In this document: positions 8,742 to 18,611 of the stretch, piece after piece
Position numbering within the stretch: the stretch's first letter is position 1
How the letters are laid out: each line of letters opens with the position of its first letter
DNA from: Polynucleobacter sp. MWH-UH23A
Lineage (GTDB): Bacteria > Pseudomonadota > Gammaproteobacteria > Burkholderiales > Burkholderiaceae
Reading direction: 5' to 3'
Assembly (NCBI RefSeq): GCF_040409805.1
Contig: NZ_CP099572.1
Span: forward strand, 372,001-436,000
Length of the DNA: 64,000 bases
The notes under the pieces: generated by a model
The model's database searches: none
What the model saw: only the letters and a program-made list of their open reading frames with translations
What the model was told of the DNA's origin: nothing
Program-made: the position numbers and the translations under genes

Positions 8742-8778
8742 TCAGTAAGATGACTAATTGATAGTCGCCAGATGAACA

Positions 8779-8802
8779 AAAAGCCACCCTAGGGTGGCTT
8801 TT
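8779..8802. terminator. Bidirectional terminator
   Basis: A perfect 24-base palindrome (stem AAAAGCCACCCT) flanked by A and T runs, between the convergent transglycosylase and FKBP genes. Confidence 0.85.
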
Positions 8803-8828
8803 GTATTTTTGTATTGCGTAGTGAAACT

Positions 8829-9176
8829 TTAGTTCACGCCATGCAATTCGACATCAAATACAAGCGTTGCGTTAGGGGGAATAACGCCGCCAGCGCCACG
8901 AGCACCATAACCCATCTCGGCTGGAATAATCAGAGTACGCTTGCCACCAATCTTCATGCCGGCAACGCCTTGATCCCAGCCTTTGATAACGTGACCGGCG
9001 CCTAGTGGGAAACTAAACAGTTGTCCGCGGTCGAGCGAACTATCAAATTTTTGACCTTTATGGTCCGGCGCATTTTCATCGTAGAGCCAGCCGGTGTAAT
9101 GCACGTCAACGCGATTACCTGCCGTTGCTTCTTTGCCATCACCAACGACAGTATCGATTTTCTTGAGTTCAGACAT
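8829..9176 (-). CDS. FKBP-type peptidyl-prolyl cis-trans isomerase
   Basis: A 115-residue single-domain FKBP with no signal peptide, so cytoplasmic. The fold is complete: VDVHYTGWL, then [63 protein letters not shown]. The aromatic and hydrophobic residues of the FK506 pocket (Tyr, Phe, Trp, Tyr) are all in place. It catalyses proline isomerisation during protein folding. It stands alone, and the MFS gene upstream on the same strand is 67 bases away. Confidence 0.93.
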   Translation of the reverse strand: MSELKKIDTVVGDGKEATAGNRVDVHYTGWLYDENAPDHKGQKFDSSLDRGQLFSFPLGAGHVIKGWDQGVAGMKIGGKRTLIIPAEMGYGARGAGGVIPPNATLVFDVELHGVN

Positions 9177-9243
9177 GATGTATTCCTTTAAAGTATTTCT
9201 TAGGTATTTCTATAGGTTCAAATGACTGGCTAGTATAGGCGTA

Positions 9244-10440
9244 TCAGGCCTTGTTAGTTTTTCGATGTTGAAGAGCTAGCCAAATTAAAGCAACTGCGGT
9301 AATCGCAGCGGGAATGAGTGAGCCTAAATTCAGAATCTCCCAGCCTTGAGAGGTAATAAGGGCGCCTGACCCAAAAGAGGTGAATGCCATGGTGCCAAAC
9401 ACAAAGAAATTAATAGCAGCCTGGGCCTTATCACGCTCATTTGGTTTGTAGGCTGTTATAGCTAGAGAAGTTGATCCGGTAAATAGGAAATTCCAACCCA
9501 CGCCAAGCAAAAAGAGGGCAATGAAAAATTGATGAAGGTCTGTGCCACTCAAGGCAATAAATATGCAAATGAAATTAAGGCTGACTCCAAGCCCCATGAT
9601 TTTGAGAGCGCCAAAACGTTGAATCAGCGCCCCTGTAAAAAACCCAGGTGCGAACATGCCAATAACGTGCCACTCCAACACTAGGGCGGTATCAGAAAAG
9701 GGGAGTCCGCAAATTTGCATCGCTAATGGCGTGGCTGCCATAAGGAGATTCATAACCCCATAACCAAGCGCTGCTCCGATGATTGCCACCAAAAAGACAG
9801 GCTGACGCAAAATGGTATTGAGAGGTCTGCCATCTGAGAGGGCATGCTGGGTTTTGAATTCTTCTGGAAAGTGAATGAACTGCATCACAAGAATTCCGAT
9901 GAAGGCTGCAATGGACAGTGTTAGGTAAGCGCCCAAGAAGGCAGTCTCAAATAGATTCCGAGTCCAAGAGGCTAGATTAGGGCCGATCACTGCACCCAAA
10001 ATACCGCCAGCCAAAACCCATGAGACGGCTTTATCTCGCTGACTTACTTCGGTGAGCTCTGCCGCCGCAAAACGATAGAGTTGCCCGTTAGCGCTGTAGT
10101 AACCAGCAATGAATGTGCCAACCACTAGTAGCCAGAAGTTTTTGCTGAATGCCGCATAGGCGCAAAGCAGCGCAGATAAGACGGCCACCAAAAGACCGAG
10201 CTGAAAAGAAATTTTTCGACCAAAGTGATTTTGTGACTTCGCGACTAGGGATGTGGAAAAAGCGGCACCAACAACATAGCCCATCACAGGTAGGGTGGCC
10301 ATCCAGCTTACGGGGGCAAGGCTATAGCCAACTAAGCCATTAATAGCAATAAAAGTAACATTATTGGTTAGGAATAGGCCCTGGCAAATAATGAGTAAGC
10401 ATAGGTTCTTGTTTAGTAAGGGGTGCTGGTTGCTGGGCAT
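9244..10440 (-). CDS. MFS transporter
   Basis: A 398-residue integral membrane protein with about twelve hydrophobic segments, the standard major facilitator size. The loop after segment 2 reads AKSQNHFGRKISFQLG, matching the MFS signature (G-x3-D-R-x-G-R-[RK]) in degenerate form. The central loop (about 190-205) separates two six-helix halves. Substrate cannot be told from sequence; the overall look is closer to drug or metabolite exporters than to sugar carriers. It is divergent from the isocitrate dehydrogenase gene. Confidence 0.85.
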   Translation of the reverse strand: MPSNQHPLLNKNLCLLIICQGLFLTNNVTFIAINGLVGYSLAPVSWMATLPVMGYVVGAAFSTSLVAKSQNHFGRKISFQLGLLVAVLSALLCAYAAFSKNFWLLVVGTFIAGYYSANGQLYRFAAAELTEVSQRDKAVSWVLAGGILGAVIGPNLASWTRNLFETAFLGAYLTLSIAAFIGILVMQFIHFPEEFKTQHALSDGRPLNTILRQPVFLVAIIGAALGYGVMNLLMAATPLAMQICGLPFSDTALVLEWHVIGMFAPGFFTGALIQRFGALKIMGLGVSLNFICIFIALSGTDLHQFFIALFLLGVGWNFLFTGSTSLAITAYKPNERDKAQAAINFFVFGTMAFTSFGSGALITSQGWEILNLGSLIPAAITAVALIWLALQHRKTNKA

Positions 10441-10700
10441 GGCATGCAGTTTACGAGGAATTGAGCGTGGCTACCGTCTCGGTGGATTCCCTTAAATTGG
10501 GCAATATAGGTGGTTTTTGGGCGAAAAACCGCAATTTATGCCAACCCCAATGATTTAAAATTGAACTCTCGCCTCATTGGCAAAAGGGTGCGTTTTAACT
10601 GTAAAACGAGCTAACTAAAAGTGCTTTGCAAAATGCGGAATATGAGAGTGGCAGGGTAAAAACCTGACTCTGTAAATTTATCAATATTGAGGAAACGTTA

Positions 10701-12935
10701 ATGGCTTCAGAGAAATCAAAGATTATTTACACGCTGACAGACGAAGCGCCGCTTTTGGCGACTTGCGCATTTTTGCCAGTTATTCGTACTTTCACTGCGC
10801 CAGCCGGAGTGGAGATTGTGAAGAGTGACATCTCAGTTGCGGCGCGTATTTTGGCTGAGTTTTCTGACTACTTAACAGATGCCCAAAAAGTTCCAGACAA
10901 TTTAGCTGAGTTGGGCAAGATGACTTTGCTCCCTGATACCAATATTATTAAGTTGCCAAACATCAGTGCCTCTGTACCCCAATTGGTTGCTGCTATTAAA
11001 GAGTTACAAAACAAGGGTTACAAGATTCCTAATTTCCCTGATGATCCTAAGACGGAAGAAGAAAAAGCGATTCGCGCTCGTTACTCTAAGTGCTTAGGTA
11101 GTTCTGTAAACCCAGTATTGCGCGAAGGTAACTCTGACCGTCGTGCGCCACCTGCTGTGAAGCGTTATGCACGTAAGAACCCTCACTCTATGGGTGAGTG
11201 GAGCCAAGCTTCTCGTACACACGTCTCCCATATGCATGGCGGTGACTTCTATTCCAGCGAGAAGTCAATGACTATGACTAAAGCTTGTGATGTGAAGATG
11301 GACCTGGTTACAAAGAGCGGTAAAACCATTGTGCTCAAACCAAAAGTCTCTTTGCTTGCCGGTGAAATCATCGATAGCATGTACATGAGCAAAAAGGCCT
11401 TGTGTGAGTTCTACGAAAAAGAAATCGAAGATGCGTATAAGACCGGCATGATGTTGTCCTTGCATGTGAAGGCAACCATGATGAAGGTGTCACACCCGAT
11501 CGTTTTCGGTCACGCTGTAAAGATTTTCTATAAAGATGCTTTTGAGAAGCATGCGAAGTTGTTCGAAGAGTTAGGCGTTAACGCTAACAACGGTATGAGT
11601 AGCTTGTACGACAAGATCAAAACTTTGCCAGAGTCTAAGCGCGAAGAAATCATTCAAGATTTACATGCTTGCCATGAGCATCGTCCTGCATTGGCGATGG
11701 TAGATTCAGCAAAAGGTATTACCAACTTACACTCTCCAAGCGATGTGATTGTGGATGCGTCAATGCCAGCCATGATTCGTGTGGGTGGCAAGATGTGGGG
11801 CGCGGATGGTCGTTTGCATGACACTAAAGCGGTAATCCCAGAAAGTACCTTTGCCCGTATTTATCAAGAAATGATCAATTTCTGTAAGACACATGGCAAC
11901 TTCGATCCAAGAACCATGGGTACCGTTCCAAACGTGGGCTTAATGGCTCAACAAGCTGAAGAGTACGGCTCACATGACAAGACATTTGAGATTCCGGAAG
12001 CTGGCGTGGCTCGTATTGTTGCTGATGACGGCACTGTATTGCTCGAGCAAAACGTAGAAAAGGGTGATATCTGGCGTATGTGCCAAGTGAAAGATGCCCC
12101 AATCCGTGACTGGGTCAAATTGGCAGTTAATCGCGCCCGTCTATCAAATACTCCAGCGGTGTTCTGGTTGGATGAGTACCGTCCGCACGAAGCTGAATTG
12201 ATCAAGAAAGTAAAAACATATCTTAAGGACTATGACCTTGAGGGTGTGGATATCCAGATCATGTCTCAGACTCGCGCCATGCGTTACACCCTTGAGCGCG
12301 TGATTCGCGGTAAAGATACTATTTCCGTGACTGGCAATATCTTGCGCGACTACTTAACAGACTTGTTCCCTATTATGGAATTGGGCACCAGCGCGAAGAT
12401 GCTCTCGATTGTTCCATTAATGGCTGGTGGCGGTTTGTTTGAAACTGGCGCGGGTGGTTCTGCACCTAAGCACGTGCAACAGTTGGTAGAGGAAAATCAC
12501 TTGCGTTGGGATTCACTTGGTGAGTTTTTAGCTTTGGCGGTTTCGCTTGAGGATATTGGTGATAAGACAGGTAATCCAAAAGTGAAAATCTTGGCGCGCA
12601 CTTTGGATGAAGCTACAGGCAAGTTATTGGATAACAATAAATCGCCTTCGCCACGTACTGGTGAGTTAGATAACCGCGGTAGTCAGTTCTACTTAGCCAT
12701 GTATTGGGCAGAAGCATTGGCCAATCAAACTGAGGATAAAGAATTGGCGGCACATTTCGCGCCTTTGACAAAAACCTTGGCTGAAAACGAGCAGAAGATT
12801 GTTGAGGAGCTCAAGGCAGTTCAAGGTAAGCCAGCTGACATTGGTGGTTACTATGTTGCTGACTCTGAGAAATGCAAAGCAGTTATGCGCCCAAGCCCAA
12901 CTTTCAATGCAGCATTGAAAGCGGCAAGAGTGTAG
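10701..12935 (+). CDS. icd: Monomeric NADP-dependent isocitrate dehydrogenase
   Basis: A 744-residue protein, matching the monomeric isocitrate dehydrogenase family rather than the homodimeric one of about 420 residues. Family landmarks include the N-terminal [10 protein letters not shown], the substrate-binding [17 protein letters not shown] near residues 134-150, and [20 protein letters not shown]. It converts isocitrate to 2-oxoglutarate with formation of NADPH in the TCA cycle. A good ribosome site (GAGGAAA) precedes the ATG. The leader has a small bulged hairpin at 10645-10671 (AGAGT with ACTCT, CAGG with CCTG). The gene is monocistronic and ends at a strong terminator. Confidence 0.95.
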   Translation: MASEKSKIIYTLTDEAPLLATCAFLPVIRTFTAPAGVEIVKSDISVAARILAEFSDYLTDAQKVPDNLAELGKMTLLPDTNIIKLPNISASVPQLVAAIKELQNKGYKIPNFPDDPKTEEEKAIRARYSKCLGSSVNPVLREGNSDRRAPPAVKRYARKNPHSMGEWSQASRTHVSHMHGGDFYSSEKSMTMTKACDVKMDLVTKSGKTIVLKPKVSLLAGEIIDSMYMSKKALCEFYEKEIEDAYKTGMMLSLHVKATMMKVSHPIVFGHAVKIFYKDAFEKHAKLFEELGVNANNGMSSLYDKIKTLPESKREEIIQDLHACHEHRPALAMVDSAKGITNLHSPSDVIVDASMPAMIRVGGKMWGADGRLHDTKAVIPESTFARIYQEMINFCKTHGNFDPRTMGTVPNVGLMAQQAEEYGSHDKTFEIPEAGVARIVADDGTVLLEQNVEKGDIWRMCQVKDAPIRDWVKLAVNRARLSNTPAVFWLDEYRPHEAELIKKVKTYLKDYDLEGVDIQIMSQTRAMRYTLERVIRGKDTISVTGNILRDYLTDLFPIMELGTSAKMLSIVPLMAGGGLFETGAGGSAPKHVQQLVEENHLRWDSLGEFLALAVSLEDIGDKTGNPKVKILARTLDEATGKLLDNNKSPSPRTGELDNRGSQFYLAMYWAEALANQTEDKELAAHFAPLTKTLAENEQKIVEELKAVQGKPADIGGYYVADSEKCKAVMRPSPTFNAALKAARV

Positions 12936-13030
12936 TACATAAAAGTGCTGATGCACCAGATATGAGCATTAGCGCATTGATGTTAGGTGTTAGCGATAGT
13001 AATTTCTTATATTAATTAGCGCTATCATTC

Positions 13031-13056
13031 AAAGGCAAACTTTCGGGTTTGCCTTT
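13031..13056 (+). terminator. Terminator after icd
   Basis: A 10-bp stem (AAAGGCAAAC at 13031-13040 with GTTTGCCTTT at 13047-13056), six-base loop, followed by a T-rich tract. Confidence 0.88.
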
Positions 13057-13085
13057 TTCTTTTTTCAGTCTTTGCAAAATACTTA

Positions 13086-13496
13086 ATGCCAAAACCAAAA
13101 GACCTCATCGAGCTAAGTTATTTGAGCGAAGCAGTCTCAGATATGTCTTTCCTTGGTTTGATGCGACTCTTAGAGTCAGCACGAGTCTTTAATCAAAAAC
13201 ATGGTGTGACTGGCATTTTGTTTTACGATAATCAGCAGTTCGGGCAAATCATTGAAGGTGAGCGCGCTAACATCATGAAGGTTTGGAAGCGGATTCAAGA
13301 AGACGATCGTCATCATCGCATTTATCTATTAGAGATTCGTGAAATTGCAGAGCGAAGCTTTCCAGACTGGCTTATGCGCTTTTATGGCGGAGAAACACTA
13401 GTACGAGACTATCCAGTATTGGCGGGCATGGTTGCTGGTATGGATAAGCACAGCTTGCGCCTGCTCAATCAGATGCGCGCCGCCCAAGAAGAGTAG
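13086..13496 (+). CDS. BLUF-domain blue-light photoreceptor
   Basis: A 136-residue protein consisting of one BLUF domain plus about 35 further residues. All flavin-site residues are present with the spacing of AppA: Tyr12, Asn36 and Gln54 match AppA Tyr21, Asn45 and Gln63, and Trp95 and Met97 match Trp104 and Met106. The supporting motifs are HGVTGILFYDNQQFGQIIEG and FPDWLMRFYGG. The domain should bind FAD and change its hydrogen bonds on blue light. There is no fused EAL, GGDEF or cyclase output domain, so the signal must pass to a partner protein that cannot be identified here. Confidence 0.92.
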   Translation: MPKPKDLIELSYLSEAVSDMSFLGLMRLLESARVFNQKHGVTGILFYDNQQFGQIIEGERANIMKVWKRIQEDDRHHRIYLLEIREIAERSFPDWLMRFYGGETLVRDYPVLAGMVAGMDKHSLRLLNQMRAAQEE

Positions 13497-13585
13497 TGCC
13501 CTAGGATTCCCGCGTTTATATCTAGCTCAAGCAATAAATTGCCATCGGTAGCAAAATAGACCCATTGCTTTAGTAGGGGTCAACC

Positions 13586-14548
13586 ATGCGCTTTAAAGAT
13601 AAAACCATACTTGCTAGTGACATCACGCCTAGAGACGTTTTTGAAAATCGACGTTCGATAATCAAGACTGCCGCAGCTGGTGGTTTTGGTATGGCTTTAG
13701 CACCATGGTTTTCTCGTCAAGCGCTTGCATCAAACCCAGAAAAATTAGCTGCCACTTTAAATACGACCTATAGCGTTAAAGAAGAGCCAACACCATATAA
13801 GTACGTTACTGGCTATAACAATTTCTATGAGTTTGGCACTGATAAATCTGATCCAGCTGCCCATGCAAATACTTTGCAAACAAGACCATGGGCGATCTCC
13901 ATTGAGGGGCTTGTAAAAAAACCACTTACGCTAGATATCGATGCATTATTAAAGCTAGCTCCAATTGAAGAGCGTATTTATCGTTTGCGCTGTGTTGAAG
14001 GTTGGTCCATGGTAATTCCTTGGGATGGGTACTCCTTATCCAAATTAATAAACAAAGTTGAGCCATTGGGGTCCGCAAAGTATGTGGAATTTATTTCTCT
14101 GGCAGATCGCAAACAGATGCCAGGAGTCGGTAGCAATATTCTGGATTGGCCCTATCGTGAAGGCTTGCGCATGGATGAGGCCATGAATCCTCTGACCTTG
14201 CTGACGTTGGGTTTATACGGAGAAGTTTTGCCTAAGCAAAATGGTGCGCCTGTACGAATAGTGGTGCCCTGGAAGTATGGTTTCAAGAGCGCAAAATCAA
14301 TTGTCAAAATTCGATTTACCGAAGAGATGCCAAAGACCAGTTGGAGTCAGTTTGATTCAAGGGAGTATGGTTTTTACTCCAACGTCAATCCACAGGTTGA
14401 TCATCCACGTTGGAGCCAAGCGACAGAGCGTCGTATTGGTGACCCCAAGGGAATGTTTGCACCAAAAGTGAAGACCCAAATGTTTAATGGATACGCAGAC
14501 CAAGTTGCGAGCATGTATGCTGGGATGGATTTAAAAAAATACTATTAA
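13586..14548 (+). CDS. msrP: Protein-methionine-sulfoxide reductase catalytic subunit MsrP
   Basis: A 320-residue periplasmic molybdoenzyme. A twin-arginine signal (Arg22-Arg23, [12 protein letters not shown]) explains folded export with cofactor. The Mo-coordinating cysteine is Cys136 in [17 protein letters not shown], the family signature; [14 protein letters not shown] is another conserved segment. It reduces methionine sulfoxide in oxidised periplasmic proteins, with electrons from the haem protein MsrQ. Here msrQ is not adjacent but lies at about 21.8 kb. The lipocalin gene follows six bases after the stop and is probably cotranscribed. Confidence 0.95.
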   Translation: MRFKDKTILASDITPRDVFENRRSIIKTAAAGGFGMALAPWFSRQALASNPEKLAATLNTTYSVKEEPTPYKYVTGYNNFYEFGTDKSDPAAHANTLQTRPWAISIEGLVKKPLTLDIDALLKLAPIEERIYRLRCVEGWSMVIPWDGYSLSKLINKVEPLGSAKYVEFISLADRKQMPGVGSNILDWPYREGLRMDEAMNPLTLLTLGLYGEVLPKQNGAPVRIVVPWKYGFKSAKSIVKIRFTEEMPKTSWSQFDSREYGFYSNVNPQVDHPRWSQATERRIGDPKGMFAPKVKTQMFNGYADQVASMYAGMDLKKYY

Positions 14549-14553
14549 GCCCC

Positions 14554-15117
14554 ATGAATAACTTTAGTCGTCTGGTTTTTACACTTAAACTATTTTTGCT
14601 GTGTTCATTTAGTTACGCCCAAGAGTCTGCTGTCAAAACTATCCCCTCTCTTGATGTGCCTCGCTACATGGGAACTTGGTATGAGATTGCCAAATTTCCA
14701 AATTGGTTTCAGAAGAAATGTGTCAGCAATACCCAGGCGGTTTATTCATTTAGGCCTGACGGAAACTTAAAAGTGCTTAATAGCTGTAAAACTGCTGATG
14801 GCGAGATCTCTCAAGCAGAAGGGACAGCAAGGCAAGTAGGTGCAAAAGATTCGCCAAAGTTAGAGGTGCGGTTTGCTCCGGCTTGGCTATCTTTCTTGCC
14901 AATGGTTTGGGGTGATTACTGGATCATCGATCTAGATTCTCAATATCAGGTAGCAGCAGTAAGCGACCCTAGAAGAGAGTATCTATGGGTATTGTCTAGA
15001 AATCCACAAATGGATAAAAAGACCTACGATGCTTTGTTGCAGCGCCTACAGAATCAACAATTTGACATTCATAAGCTAGAGCTCACTCAGCAGTTAGTAA
15101 GTTTCCCAAAAAATTAA
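14554..15117 (+). CDS. Bacterial lipocalin (Blc-like)
   Basis: A 187-residue protein with a signal peptide ending about residue 22 (SYAQ). No cysteine of a lipobox is evident, so it appears soluble in the periplasm, unlike lipid-anchored E. coli Blc. The lipocalin signature GTWYEIAKFPNWFQKKC starts near residue 40, followed by the second conserved block DYWIIDLDSQYQVAAVSDP and the third, REYLWVLSRNP. Such barrels bind fatty acids or lysophospholipids. Its place directly after msrP suggests a shared role in repair of oxidised envelope components, which is inference. Confidence 0.88.
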   Translation: MNNFSRLVFTLKLFLLCSFSYAQESAVKTIPSLDVPRYMGTWYEIAKFPNWFQKKCVSNTQAVYSFRPDGNLKVLNSCKTADGEISQAEGTARQVGAKDSPKLEVRFAPAWLSFLPMVWGDYWIIDLDSQYQVAAVSDPRREYLWVLSRNPQMDKKTYDALLQRLQNQQFDIHKLELTQQLVSFPKN

Positions 15118-15127
15118 GAAGAATTCA

Positions 15128-16066
15128 TTGAAACGGTCTCCATCAATACAACATGTATTGCCTCCGGGCATTGAGGTCTTTGAGAGAGGGTGGTTGTCTG
15201 CCAATAATATTCTTCACTTTGGCGAGCATGATGTTTCCTTGGTCGACACTGGTTATGTTGCTCATCAAGGCATGACTCTAGCCCTTGTGCGTAATGCCTT
15301 GAATAAACACCAGCTAAATACTGTCAATAAGGTTGTTAATACTCACCTGCATTCCGATCACTGTGGTGGCAATTCAGCCTTGCAAGAGGCTTATGGTAGC
15401 CAGATTTATATCCCTGCTTCTGAAGCTGAAGCAGTTCGCGATTGGAATATGGATTTACTTAGTTATCAAAACCTAGGGCAAGACTGCCCACGATTTAGCT
15501 TTAATCATTTACTAATACCAGACCAGCATATAACTCTAGGTCGATATGAATGGGATATCTTGGCTGCGCCAGGGCATGACCCTCACTCAGTTATGTTATA
15601 TCAAGAGCAGAATGGCATATTAATTTCTGCCGATGCTTTGTGGGAAGAAGGCTTTGGTGTGATCTTCCCCGAGCTTTGGGGTGAATCGGGATTCGAAGAA
15701 GTCGCTCAAACTCTTGATCTCATAGAAAGCCTTTCGATTTCTTTAGTGATTCCGGGGCATGGAAAACCTTTTGTGGATGTTGCTGCCGCTCTCGCTACAG
15801 CGCGCTCCCGTCTAGATTACTTAGCATCAGACCCTGACAGAAATGCTCGACATGGAGCTAAAGTCTTACTGAAATACAAATTATTAGAATGGCGTAGCAA
15901 AGAGTTATCTTTAGTAAATCAATGGATCTCAAATACGCCCGCCTTAAATAGCGCAGCAAAGCAATTGAATATGAATATGGATGAATTTTGTATATGGCTT
16001 ATGCAAGCATTGGCTAAGTCTGGCGCGGCTGTTATCGAGGATAATCACTTAATCGATAAAAATTAG
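15128..16066 (+). CDS. MBL-fold metallo-hydrolase
   Basis: A 312-residue protein with the metal-binding HxHxDH motif at 73-78 (THLHSDHCGG), a following APGHDPHS (second His site), DAL, and a late IPGHGKP, which together make a two-metal site. It has the general form of beta-lactamase-fold hydrolases that act on thioesters or lactones; substrate is not identifiable. The start is TTG at 15128, eleven bases after the lipocalin stop, with a weak AAGAAG ribosome site; it probably belongs to the same transcript. Confidence 0.82.
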   Translation: MKRSPSIQHVLPPGIEVFERGWLSANNILHFGEHDVSLVDTGYVAHQGMTLALVRNALNKHQLNTVNKVVNTHLHSDHCGGNSALQEAYGSQIYIPASEAEAVRDWNMDLLSYQNLGQDCPRFSFNHLLIPDQHITLGRYEWDILAAPGHDPHSVMLYQEQNGILISADALWEEGFGVIFPELWGESGFEEVAQTLDLIESLSISLVIPGHGKPFVDVAAALATARSRLDYLASDPDRNARHGAKVLLKYKLLEWRSKELSLVNQWISNTPALNSAAKQLNMNMDEFCIWLMQALAKSGAAVIEDNHLIDKN

Positions 16067-16116
16067 TCATAAAGCCAAATGAACTTATAAAAACTTAAAG
16101 GATGACAAGGGGAAAT

Positions 16117-16887
16117 ATGGAACATACTGTTTTGGTGACTGGTGCAACTGCTGGATTTGGTGAGGCAACAGCTAGACGCTTTTTAGCACATGGACATAAA
16201 GTGATTGCGGTTGGAAGGCGGCAAGAGCGCCTAGATGCTATTAAAGCCTCTTTGCCTGTGGATCAGCAAAAACGTTTACTCACTTTATCGGTGGATGTTT
16301 GTGATAGCGCCAAAGTGGATAAGTTAGCCAATGCATTGCCAGCAGAATTTGCGAACGTAACAGTATTAGTTAATAACGCCGGATTAGCATTGGGCTTAGA
16401 GCCAGCACATCAAGCATTTCTGAATGATTGGGATCGAATGATTGACACCAACATTAAAGGTTTGGTTCATATGAGCCGTGCATTTTTACCGGGCATGGTT
16501 GAGCGTAAGCGTGGTCACGTCATTAACCTAGGTTCTGTAGCTGCTAATTACCCCTATCCTGGTGGAAATGTCTACGGCGGTACCAAAGCTTTTGTAAAGC
16601 AATTTAGTTTAAATTTGCGTGCTGATTTAATTGGCACCCCTGTGCGTGTGACTTGCATTGAGCCTGGTATGTGTTCGGGAACCGAGTTTTCAAATGTGCG
16701 CTTTAAGGGCGATGATGATAAAGCGGGCAAAGTCTACACTGGTGTGAAAGCATTAAGTGCCGACGATGTTGCTGAAGCAATTTATTGGTCAGCCACTTTG
16801 CCAAGTCACATGAATATTAATGTGTTAGAGCTGATGCCAGTGCAACAAGCATTTAATGCATTCAATGTGCATCGCGGAGAACTTTAA
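16117..16887 (+). CDS. ydfG: Short-chain dehydrogenase, YdfG-type 3-hydroxy acid dehydrogenase
   Basis: I place the start at the ATG of MEHTVLVTGATAGFG because the AAGGGGA ribosome site directly precedes it; an in-frame ATG at 16102 is less well placed. The protein is then 256 residues. Cofactor motif TGATAGFG, NNAG, and the active site with Ser, Tyr (NVYGGTKAF) and Lys are present. Similarity runs the length of E. coli YdfG, including EPAHQAF, IDTNIKGLVHMSRA and NVRFKGDDDKA. That enzyme oxidises L-allo-threonine and 3-hydroxypropionate-type substrates with NADP. Its stop overlaps the convergent DUF2889 gene by four bases. Confidence 0.9.
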   Translation: MEHTVLVTGATAGFGEATARRFLAHGHKVIAVGRRQERLDAIKASLPVDQQKRLLTLSVDVCDSAKVDKLANALPAEFANVTVLVNNAGLALGLEPAHQAFLNDWDRMIDTNIKGLVHMSRAFLPGMVERKRGHVINLGSVAANYPYPGGNVYGGTKAFVKQFSLNLRADLIGTPVRVTCIEPGMCSGTEFSNVRFKGDDDKAGKVYTGVKALSADDVAEAIYWSATLPSHMNINVLELMPVQQAFNAFNVHRGEL

Positions 16888-17432
16888 AACTTTTTGTCTT
16901 GTTCTTTCCAGCGGTAAAACTTGGGATAGACACGCATCACTACTGGCCCGTTGAAATCCCAAGATTTGCAGGTACCAAGATATAGGGGCGGCTTGTTTTC
17001 ATCGGGATCAAATAAGGCACCTGGAATGGCTTGAAAGGCTGCTGTAGCTAAGCTGTTGAGTAGCTCGCGCAAGTGCGTACAGCCTGCAATCCCGCCAATG
17101 TGAGTTTGAATGGTTTTTCGCCAGCCCTTACCCAGTCTTTCGCCAATCAAAGCGGTCATCGGTGGAATTGCTTGAGGGCATTCAGGATGGGGGTGCCCAT
17201 CCATGACCACTTCAATATCTTGAATCACTAATTCATTATTGAGAGTCACCCTAACCCACATGTCATGAAAAGCTTCACCAGGTTGCCAAGTGGTTCCACC
17301 AGTTGTAAACGGAGTTGCTTTGTAGTCCTTTAAATGCCCTTCGATATCCCATAAACCATCTTCCCGCGCATAACCCTGGAAAGTGATTTCTCGGGTGTGT
17401 AGAGGTGATCGGGGTTTGGGGAATGAAAGCAT
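16884..17432 (-). CDS. DUF2889 family protein
   Basis: I take the start at 17432 (MLSFPKPRSPLHTREITFQGY), because residues upstream in the longer frame (to 17489) are not typical of the family. The protein is then 182 residues. It carries the DUF2889 features: an early HTREI, the central MWVRVTLNNELVIQDIEVVMD, and GCTHLRELL near the end. The function of this family is unknown; members occur in proteobacteria, sometimes near aromatic-compound pathways. It is convergent with ydfG and overlaps it by four bases. Confidence 0.78.
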   Translation of the reverse strand: MLSFPKPRSPLHTREITFQGYAREDGLWDIEGHLKDYKATPFTTGGTTWQPGEAFHDMWVRVTLNNELVIQDIEVVMDGHPHPECPQAIPPMTALIGERLGKGWRKTIQTHIGGIAGCTHLRELLNSLATAAFQAIPGALFDPDENKPPLYLGTCKSWDFNGPVVMRVYPKFYRWKEQDKKF

Positions 17433-17543
17433 GGTGACCAAATAAGAAATGCGAAAGGCTGATAGCTCAATGATAATGAATTGAGGCAAAACTTGCTATC
17501 CAAGCTCATACGTAAACGCGCCCTGTAGTATGCTCTGCAGCAT

Positions 17544-18272
17544 ATGGCAAAACCGATCTCTCTTGAAAAAATCTTATTTAGCCAAGGCTTTGGCACGCGA
17601 CGCTATTGCGCTGATTTAGTCTATGCTGATTTAGTCAAGGTTAATGGGGTTTTGGCGGAAGATCCAGACGAGCGTATCTCTACCGAAGGCCTCACACTCA
17701 ATGTAGACGGCAAAGATTGGGAATATCACGAGAAAGCTTACATTGCATTCAATAAGCCCCTGAATTATGAGTGCTCCCACAAGACAACACATCACGCAAG
17801 TGTCTACAGTCTATTGCCTGCGCCCTTTGTAGAACGAGGTCTGCAGTGTGTGGGTCGACTAGATTACGATACCACTGGATTGCTATTAATTTCAGATGAT
17901 GGTCAATTCATTCACAAGATGACGACGCCAAAAAAGAATATTGGTAAAGTCTACGAGATCACCGCAGCAAGCCCGATTACTCAATCTCAGATCGATCATT
18001 TACTCAATGGCGTAGTTTTAGACGATGATCCAAGGCCATGTTATGCCACAGCTTGCCAACAGGTTTCCGAGAATGTGTTAGCGATGACAATCGTTGAAGG
18101 AAGATATCATCAGGTAAAGCGCATGATGGCTGCGGTTGGTAATCATGTAGCCCAGCTACACCGTACGCAAATTGGTGCTTATTTAATGCCTAAAGATTTG
18201 CCAGAAGGCCAGTGGCGCTGGCTTTATGCAGATGATTTGCGCCTTCTATCTCAAAGTGTGGATTTAAAGTGA
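17544..18272 (+). CDS. rsuA: 16S rRNA pseudouridine(516) synthase RsuA
   Basis: A 242-residue protein. Residues 1-60 are an S4 RNA-binding domain; the catalytic domain follows with Asp107 in CVGRLDYDTTGLLL, the invariant nucleophile, and the later VEGRYHQVKRMMAAVGN that marks the RsuA/RluB/E/F group. It isomerises uridine 516 of 16S rRNA. RluE or RluF cannot be excluded by motif alone, but the length and S4 domain favour RsuA. The pterin dehydratase gene follows closely. Confidence 0.88.
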   Translation: MAKPISLEKILFSQGFGTRRYCADLVYADLVKVNGVLAEDPDERISTEGLTLNVDGKDWEYHEKAYIAFNKPLNYECSHKTTHHASVYSLLPAPFVERGLQCVGRLDYDTTGLLLISDDGQFIHKMTTPKKNIGKVYEITAASPITQSQIDHLLNGVVLDDDPRPCYATACQQVSENVLAMTIVEGRYHQVKRMMAAVGNHVAQLHRTQIGAYLMPKDLPEGQWRWLYADDLRLLSQSVDLK

Positions 18273-18296
18273 GTTCTGAAGAGGGGGTCTAACAAA

Positions 18297-18608
18297 GTGA
18301 AGTCTACTAGATTGCCAAACGATTTTGATTTTGAGAAACATCTTCCCTTATGGAAACGGGATATTGCAGGTATTGCAATCGAGCGCAACTTTATTTTTAA
18401 AGACTTTCAACAGGCATTTGCTTTTATGACGCTTTGTGCCCAATTCGCTGAAGAAATCGATCATCATCCTGATTGGTCAAACACCTGGAATCGAGTCAAT
18501 GTGCGCTTAAGCACTCATTCAGAAAACGCATTAACGCAATTAGATATTGAAATGGCTAAAAAGATGGATGGCTTTGCTGCACAAATTCAAACTCAAGTTC
18601 AAACCTAA
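18297..18608 (+). CDS. 4a-hydroxytetrahydrobiopterin dehydratase
   Basis: A 103-residue pterin-4a-carbinolamine dehydratase with a GTG start preceded by the ribosome site GAGGGGG. The signature EEIDHHPDWSNTWNRVNVRL carries the two adjacent catalytic histidines and the conserved Trp and Asn. It recycles 4a-hydroxy-tetrahydropterin after aromatic amino acid hydroxylation; in bacteria it is also linked to molybdopterin and folate-related pterin chemistry. It follows rsuA by 24 bases. Confidence 0.92.
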   Translation: MKSTRLPNDFDFEKHLPLWKRDIAGIAIERNFIFKDFQQAFAFMTLCAQFAEEIDHHPDWSNTWNRVNVRLSTHSENALTQLDIEMAKKMDGFAAQIQTQVQT

Positions 18609-18611
18609 AAA

